Assembly: GCA_015060485.1 (NCBI GenBank)
Contig: SUYI01000038.1
Location: 1-35,592, forward strand
DNA: 35,592 nucleotides
From: Prevotella sp.
Lineage (GTDB): Bacteria; Bacteroidota; Bacteroidia; Bacteroidales; Bacteroidaceae
Reading direction: 5' to 3'
The position numbers and the translations under genes were made by a program. How positions within the stretch are numbered: the first letter of the stretch is position 1; each line of letters starts with the position of its first letter. Of this stretch, positions 30,967 to 35,592 are shown in pieces. The notes under the pieces were generated by a model. The model had not been told where the DNA came from, did no database searches, and worked only from the letters and a program-made list of their open reading frames with translations.

Positions 30967-32601
30967 TTAAAAATAACGGCGACGATGTGATTTGCTATAT
31001 GGTGTGCTCTTGCCAATTCGAAGCCATTCAAGGCTCTTTAGCCTCCACTTCATTGCTTCAACAGAGACACCAAATCTTCTACTGAGTGGGCCAAGTACCC
31101 TTAAGCAATTCTGCATGGCATAGTGATTGTTTTCATCCCAATATAAGGGAGCCAAGCGATCGCCATAGGTAGCAGTTAGATAGAAATCGAAGTATTTCTT
31201 ATACTGCTCTATAACAATCTTTCGAGGCATAAGAATACAAGCAGCAAAGTGATTTGCATGGTGTTCCAACCAACTGAGTTCGTCGCCTGATACTGGTGTT
31301 GTATTGGCTAATGTCGACATTGTTTCGCCAAATGATGTCAGTTTGTTACTTTCAAGCAAATCCTTATGCAGAAGATGATGTCCTAACTCGTGGGCTAAGG
31401 TAAAGCGCTTTCGGTGTTCGTCATACCGAAGTGAATAGTTAATCGTCACTAAATCTTTGTTTAGTGCAATGATTCCAAGTTGCTCTGCTGGTAAATCTCC
31501 CCATTGCCATGACAGTTCGCAAGAACTTATTATGCGTTCCAGATTTACTGGTAGCAAGTCCCAACTGGGAAGAGAATCCGTTAGTTCATCAGCCAATTCT
31601 TCTATCTCTTCATTAGACATAATAGGTGACTTAAGCAATAAGCCTTCTTTTATCCTAACACCGTCAGCGGCTAATATCTCTGCCATAGATGATGTCACCA
31701 TATTATCTCTCCATGACAGCAAAGGATACTCCATGTATCTCTTTCCCATCATCGTTTCAACACCCTGCTGCTGCCTAACATGGTCTTCAATAGAACGTGG
31801 TAATATAAAAGAATCTGCGTTTACGCCAGTGCTAAGATCTATACGCATTAACCCAATGAAATTATCCCTCGCCACACAGACAACATCATTTTTGAATCCA
31901 CTGGTTGAGACTACCCACAACTTAACGCCTTGCATTCTGTTGTACTGGCCTATCAAGGAATAAATCTTATCACGGTCCACAATCCCGTCAAAACATTCGT
32001 ATGCTACAATATGCGAGGGAGTCTTGGCCTCCTTGAACTTTGTAGTTTGGAAAGTCTCAATAGATAGTGTTGGCGTTATATTGCCATAGACTGGATGCTC
32101 TACTATTACCGAACAAGGCATCTTCTCCGTTTGTTTGTCTACGGTGTCCTTCAAATAATCTTCCAACCTATTCTTTAGGGTGAACTCTGGCTCCGTAGGG
32201 GTCTCATAACCATCCTCAGAGAAAAATAAATCCTCTATTTCAGATACCAACAACCTCAAAGCGTGTGTATCGGGCAAAAGGTCAAAATCATTCATTTGTT
32301 TTTTTGTAAATGCACTTTTCTCCATACTTGCTTTGATACTTGAAGCAGTATCGCTGGCCTCTAAGGCTTTAGGGCATAAAGCAACCAACAACTCCGCAAA
32401 CTTTAATCGGCTTAATGGCTTCTTGACGATTCCTTCGCGTTGGCTTGCAAACAATACAATATCCCACAATGCTTTGTTGCCTTTGTCTTTTATCCAGGGG
32501 CCTATCCGGTTTTCTATTACAAAAATCCAATAGGGAACCTCTGCAGGCTGGGTAAAGCAACTTGCTTGTTCTGTAGTTAACTGTATGTTGTCTGTATCCA
32601 T
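30967..32601 (-). CDS. large ImmA/IrrE-type metalloprotease fusion protein
   Basis: 544 aa, no signal peptide. C-terminal third: COG2856 zinc peptidase with RFTLAHELGHHLLH (HELGH at 404-408) and a downstream SWLEHHANHFAACILMPRKI helix carrying the third metal ligand. Residues 195-255 (SHIVAYECFDGIVDRDK, GVKLWVVSTSGFKNDVVCVA) resemble the Mrr/restriction-endonuclease-like core, though the expected E-x-K is E-C-F here. Residues 1-150 are helical and unrecognised. IrrE/ImmA proteases cleave repressors in response to DNA damage or invasion. It lies just downstream of a restriction-modification pair, with its own start behind a terminator, and its function in defence or element control is inferred. 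Confidence 0.75.
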   Translation of the reverse strand: MDTDNIQLTTEQASCFTQPAEVPYWIFVIENRIGPWIKDKGNKALWDIVLFASQREGIVKKPLSRLKFAELLVALCPKALEASDTASSIKASMEKSAFTKKQMNDFDLLPDTHALRLLVSEIEDLFFSEDGYETPTEPEFTLKNRLEDYLKDTVDKQTEKMPCSVIVEHPVYGNITPTLSIETFQTTKFKEAKTPSHIVAYECFDGIVDRDKIYSLIGQYNRMQGVKLWVVSTSGFKNDVVCVARDNFIGLMRIDLSTGVNADSFILPRSIEDHVRQQQGVETMMGKRYMEYPLLSWRDNMVTSSMAEILAADGVRIKEGLLLKSPIMSNEEIEELADELTDSLPSWDLLPVNLERIISSCELSWQWGDLPAEQLGIIALNKDLVTINYSLRYDEHRKRFTLAHELGHHLLHKDLLESNKLTSFGETMSTLANTTPVSGDELSWLEHHANHFAACILMPRKIVIEQYKKYFDFYLTATYGDRLAPLYWDENNHYAMQNCLRVLGPLSRRFGVSVEAMKWRLKSLEWLRIGKSTPYSKSHRRRYF

Positions 32602-32649
32602 ATAATCGTACTGTTCTTTTGAATTAAATTTTTGATGTGCAAAGATACG

Positions 32650-32680
32650 AAAAATCCCACACCTTTTTGCAGGTATGGGA
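32650..32680 (-). terminator. terminator of the restriction-modification pair
   Basis: 9-bp stem with one mismatch (32655-32663, 32672-32680), 8-base loop, and TTTTT following on the minus strand. A TATCTTTG -7-like element (32647-32640) comes right after it and may start the protease gene, but I see no matching -33 TTTG. Confidence 0.7.
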
Positions 32681-32763
32681 GAAAAGATGATATTTTAAAC
32701 TATTTTTAGTAATTTCGCTAAGCCAAATGAAGAATTACGCGCAACTTACTTGTTAGGCTAGCA

Positions 32764-33768
32764 TTATGACTCTTCCGAGTTGTATACTTTAAGGAACTTA
32801 CAGCCATTTAAATGAATCATGTGTTCTGGTTCATTAGCAAACCAGACTTCAGTTTCCCAAGCAATTTCTTTCAAGTGCTTTAGTCCTTCCAGTTTATTCA
32901 GGAATGCGGTAACAAACACAACATTTGCGCCACTATCAACTACAAGTTGTTTCAGCGTACTGACACGCTCACCGTTCATAGGGTTAGAAGAATGATAGGC
33001 TTCAATAAGAAACAACAGATTCTTTTCACGACTATAGGCTACAATATCTGGTAGCGTTCCATGCTCCAGAGTAATATGAAGTTGCTGCAAAGCCTCGGTG
33101 TCACGATGAAGATACTTATCCGTAGAATCTCCAATATAAAGAACCTCAGCCCCCATACCAAACAAAGACAGGAATTCCTCAACTATTTTCTTTTGCAACA
33201 GATTATGTTCGCCAGTTGACAATTCTAATGTCACTCCTGATGGCAAAGTCACAGGAATGCGTTCCATAGCCCGTTTACGTGCAAGTTCCTCTTTGGCCTT
33301 CTGATGAACATCAATGAAATAGGCAAGTTGCTTCTCCCATTTGCTAGTGCCATACACTTTTATAAGATTCGCAAAAGGTGCGCTTAGCGTATAGCCACGT
33401 TTGGGATTGTTGGTGGCTGCCTGGTCTAATACCGACGAATTCACTACCAAGCCTTCGTCAATAAGTGGCTTCAAATCTTTACGACGTATGTCATCATAAG
33501 AACCTGACGAGATGTGCTCACCATAGTGACTGTTCTCAAACTTGATAATTTCGCGAGTCGTAGGAAAATAACCATTCATTACCGACTTAGCCTCCTTGAA
33601 GCTTTCTACAATCTGACCCGCTGCCAGGCATGCGCCAGCCATTTTTTCTCGTCCACGGTCAGAAGCAAGTCCTTCTACGGGTATTCCAACTGCCACTAAT
33701 ATGTCAAGCATATCAGAATATAATTTCTGAACATGCTCACTTTTCCCGTCAGTGAATTTTATAAGCAT
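32764..33768 (-). CDS. type II restriction endonuclease, BsuBI/PstI family
   Basis: 334 aa. The C-terminal part carries the BsuBI/PstI (PF06616) pattern: ELSTGEHNLLQKKIVEEFLS, VLYIGDSTDKYL, LEHGTLPDIVAYS and LLFLIEAYHSSNPMNGERV. The Asp of LPDIVAY and the E of FLIEA are the likely PD-(D/E)xK metal ligands. Residues 1-170 look like the winged-helix recognition part of the family. Classical members cut CTGCAG; this one may differ. Its ATG overlaps the methyltransferase stop by 10 bases, so methyltransferase is made first from the shared transcript. Confidence 0.88.
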   Translation of the reverse strand: MLIKFTDGKSEHVQKLYSDMLDILVAVGIPVEGLASDRGREKMAGACLAAGQIVESFKEAKSVMNGYFPTTREIIKFENSHYGEHISSGSYDDIRRKDLKPLIDEGLVVNSSVLDQAATNNPKRGYTLSAPFANLIKVYGTSKWEKQLAYFIDVHQKAKEELARKRAMERIPVTLPSGVTLELSTGEHNLLQKKIVEEFLSLFGMGAEVLYIGDSTDKYLHRDTEALQQLHITLEHGTLPDIVAYSREKNLLFLIEAYHSSNPMNGERVSTLKQLVVDSGANVVFVTAFLNKLEGLKHLKEIAWETEVWFANEPEHMIHLNGCKFLKVYNSEES

Positions 33769-34793
33769 ACAGTATCAAATAAAGTTTGTCCTTGAAACAC
33801 ATTAATCTCTCTGATTTCTGCTTCTTTTTTCGGAGTCGTATGATAAGTCTCTTTCAATGCCAATGCCAGTTTATAAGCCAACAGTGGGGGGACGGCATTT
33901 CCTATCTGGTAGAATTGACGTGTCTCTGTACCGCAAAACTCAAACCAATCAGGGAAACTCTGTAGGCGTGCAGCCTCTCTCACCTCAATGCGACGGCGAC
34001 GCCCATCAGGCAACTTCACACGTTGCATGTCGCTGGTAGCTCCTGCCAAGTTACGGCATGTAATGGTGCGGGCAGGTTTATCTGGATGTAGGTCACGAGG
34101 ATTGATGCAATGCGACTTTTCCTCATATACGGCAATATAGCGTTCTTGTTCAGGCGTCAGAAACTTACTATTATCATCATACTTAGTCATCAAGTCGCCG
34201 ATTGCTTCCTCCACCGTTACCTTTTTCTGCTCTTTTCTGGGGAATCGGAATGAAGATCTATGCCCGACACAGATAAGGCGTTCACGGTTCTGAGGTACAC
34301 CATAATCGACGGCATTCACAATCCTATAATCTACAACATAGCCCAACTTGCGAAGTTCTGCTACAACCAACTCAAGATACCACTTATGACGCCCAAGGAT
34401 ATTTGCCACATTTTCAAACATGAACACGCAAGGTTTGATACGCTTCACGGCATCAATAAAAACAGGGAATCCATCGCGAGCATCCTCAATACCCTTTTGA
34501 TTGCCAAAACGGCTGAATGGTTGGCAGGGAGGCCCACCAATGATAATGTCTATTTTATCTGACTCAGGATAGTCGAAGCCTACTTCCAAGAACTGGTTAT
34601 AGCATGTGCCTTTCAGATTCTTGTTGTAGGTGTCAACGGCTGCGTCCACCATTTCATAACCAATGGTACGGAAACCTGCCGCTTCGAAACCCAAGGATAG
34701 ACCGCCACAGCCCGCAAACAAATCGAGCACCACAGCCTCTTCCTTGATGTCCGGCATGAGCCATTTATCTATATTATAACTAAACTCTGTCAT
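33759..34793 (-). CDS. DNA (cytosine-5-)-methyltransferase
   Basis: 344 aa, all motifs in canonical order: I DLFAGCGGLSLGFEAAGF, IV GGPPCQPFS with catalytic Cys, VI FENVANI, VIII NRERLICVGH, IX RTITCRN after a short variable region, and X QIGNAVPPLLAYKLA. SAM-dependent C5 methylation protects host DNA from the paired endonuclease. The target-recognition region is short (about 190-250), suiting a 4-6 bp site. Upstream a CAAAGGTA (34816-34823) is a likely -7 box; the -33 match is poor. Confidence 0.95.
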   Translation of the reverse strand: MTEFSYNIDKWLMPDIKEEAVVLDLFAGCGGLSLGFEAAGFRTIGYEMVDAAVDTYNKNLKGTCYNQFLEVGFDYPESDKIDIIIGGPPCQPFSRFGNQKGIEDARDGFPVFIDAVKRIKPCVFMFENVANILGRHKWYLELVVAELRKLGYVVDYRIVNAVDYGVPQNRERLICVGHRSSFRFPRKEQKKVTVEEAIGDLMTKYDDNSKFLTPEQERYIAVYEEKSHCINPRDLHPDKPARTITCRNLAGATSDMQRVKLPDGRRRRIEVREAARLQSFPDWFEFCGTETRQFYQIGNAVPPLLAYKLALALKETYHTTPKKEAEIREINVFQGQTLFDTVCL

Positions 34794-34929
34794 TCAATTC
34801 AAATCATATTTGTGGCAAAGGTACAAATAATTTCTGAGATTATTTACAATCAACCACAATTTTACACATTATTTAATAAAGAACTATTCAATCGTGTTAT
34901 CTCATGCACTACATGCACTCATGACAGTT

Positions 34930-35054
34930 ATGACAGATGACAGTTTTTGAAATTGAGAGGATAGAGAGTATTAGTAATATATATATTATAATATATATAA
35001 TACTAATCCATAAGTACACCGTTTTTTCAATAACTGTCATCTGTCATTTGTCAT
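34930..35054. repeat. nested inverted repeat with CTGTCAT heptamers and AT-rich core
   Basis: Outer arms 34930-34951 and 35026-35047 are inverted copies (21 of 22 bases) built from ATGACAG heptamers; the right arm runs on to 35054 with another unit. In the middle 34970-35007 is a 38-bp A/T palindrome with a single mismatched pair. The same heptamers occur at 27551-27564 in the 3' end of the primase-like gene. The gap 34794-35455 holds this element, the promoter at 35205 and a GC-rich leader; no gene is seen there. Confidence 0.85.
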
Positions 35055-35204
35055 CCCTGAGTCGACAAAAACTGCCCGCCCTGCCCGCCAGCGACGGGAA
35101 GTAATCTCCGAGGCTGCGAAATTACGGATTCGAGGCCTCGATGTTACGGTTCGTTCAAATTCGTCAAATTCGTGCTAAAAATTGGCCCAAATCGAAGGTT
35201 ATAA

Positions 35205-35236
35205 TTTGGAGGTATAGGATAATCTTCGTACCTTTG
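35205..35236 (+). promoter_or_regulatory. promoter of the HU-HIG gene
   Basis: TTTG (35205-35208), 20 bases, TACCTTTG (35229-35236). The leader to the ATG is about 215 bases and contains GC-rich, self-complementary AGCTCGAGCGAGCT-type sequence. Confidence 0.75.
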
Positions 35237-35455
35237 TACTCGCAAACAAGAAGTTCTTGGCGAGCCAAGCGGCAAGCCGAGCGGCGAGTACGAGTGAAGG
35301 CTGCGGCTCAGCATAGCTCGAGCGAGCTCAGCTCTGCATTCACCTTGCACTTCACTTGTCATTGTCAATCATGAGAGACACAAAGCGGGATGTCGGCCAC
35401 CCGATGCAGTTGGTCGCAAAAGATTCTAATACGATGAAAAACACATTTAAACACT

Positions 35456-35592
35456 ATGGCAAAGATTTTGTATGAAGTAAAGCAGAACCAGAACGAGCAC
35501 AACGCTGCCTTCGGCAAGTGGTACGCGCAGATCAAGAGTCTGGAAACGTTGAACACCCGCCGATTGGCGCAGCACATCTCGGAGCACGGCTC
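35456..35592 (+). CDS. HU-HIG-type DNA-binding protein, 5' part
   Basis: 45 codons before the window ends, starting MAKILYEVKQNQNEHNAAFG and continuing with KWYAQIKSLETLNTRRLAQH. This matches the N-terminus of the HU-like (HU-HIG, DNABII-related) proteins that are abundant in Prevotella and Bacteroides and sit next to primase-like genes of integrated elements. It would bind and bend DNA. Truncated by the window edge only. A 34-codon frame at 35371-35475 overlaps its start in another frame and could be a leader peptide. Confidence 0.8.
   Translation, partial: MAKILYEVKQNQNEHNAAFGKWYAQIKSLETLNTRRLAQHISEHG

Noticed and set aside
27075..35592. Integrase or transposase for the mobile segment
   Set aside because: None of the reading frames shows a tyrosine- or serine-recombinase or DDE motif, so ends of the element cannot be set from this window.

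Overview
The window looks like chromosome from a Prevotella/Segatella-type member of the Bacteroidota. The evidence is repeated TTTG-N19/20-TAnnTTTG promoters, the absence of obvious Shine-Dalgarno sites, Bacteroidota-specific families (OmpA-like barrel anti-sigma protein, porin O/P family, BT4734/BF3469-type primase-like protein, HU-HIG protein, DUF5675) and fimbrillin-like lipoproteins with a FISUMP/lectin-like tail. The assignment rests on reading the proteins by eye; no database was searched.

Layout. 1-2.8 kb: a lipoprotein behind a 42-aa Prevotella-type small ORF, then a PIN-domain toxin-antitoxin pair. 2.9-7.5 kb: a decayed RhuM fragment, an ECF sigma / trans-envelope anti-sigma / lipoprotein operon and a secreted serpin; two identical 88-bp repeats lie at 3057 and 7439. 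7.6-9.9 kb: a small exported protein and a LytS/LytTR two-component pair. 9.9-16.3 kb, all minus strand: tRNA-Leu(TAA), then a seven-gene run with aminotransferase, CDP-alcohol phosphatidyltransferase and LPG-synthase-type membrane protein (a probable lipid head-group module), followed by pyrE, an SRPBCC protein, argH and a Rieske-like lipoprotein. 16.5-26.2 kb, plus strand: an arylpyruvate/arylacetate operon (iorA, iorB, aminotransferase, porin, Na+/solute symporter, two paaK paralogues, ACT-domain protein), closed by a strong terminator. It can interconvert aromatic amino acids, arylpyruvates, aryl-acetyl-CoA and arylacetates; in Prevotella and Bacteroides the reductive direction makes phenylalanine or tryptophan from phenylacetate or indoleacetate. 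26.2-27 kb: a DUF2461 protein. 27-35.6 kb: a mobile-element-like segment (DUF5675, primase-like protein and two small ORFs under a promoter with an embedded dyad) and an HU-HIG gene running off the right end. Between these two parts sits a defence cassette: a cytosine-C5 methyltransferase, a BsuBI/PstI-type endonuclease and a large IrrE-type metalloprotease fusion.

The most unusual signal cuts across genes. Short tandem arrays, nearly all with a 7-bp period but with different unit sequences, occur at more than a dozen places, mostly next to start or stop codons. Three arrays are read in frame inside coding genes (the histidine kinase, its response regulator and iorA) and give peptides with a 7-residue period. 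One family forms a perfect 37-bp inverted repeat in front of the ACT gene.
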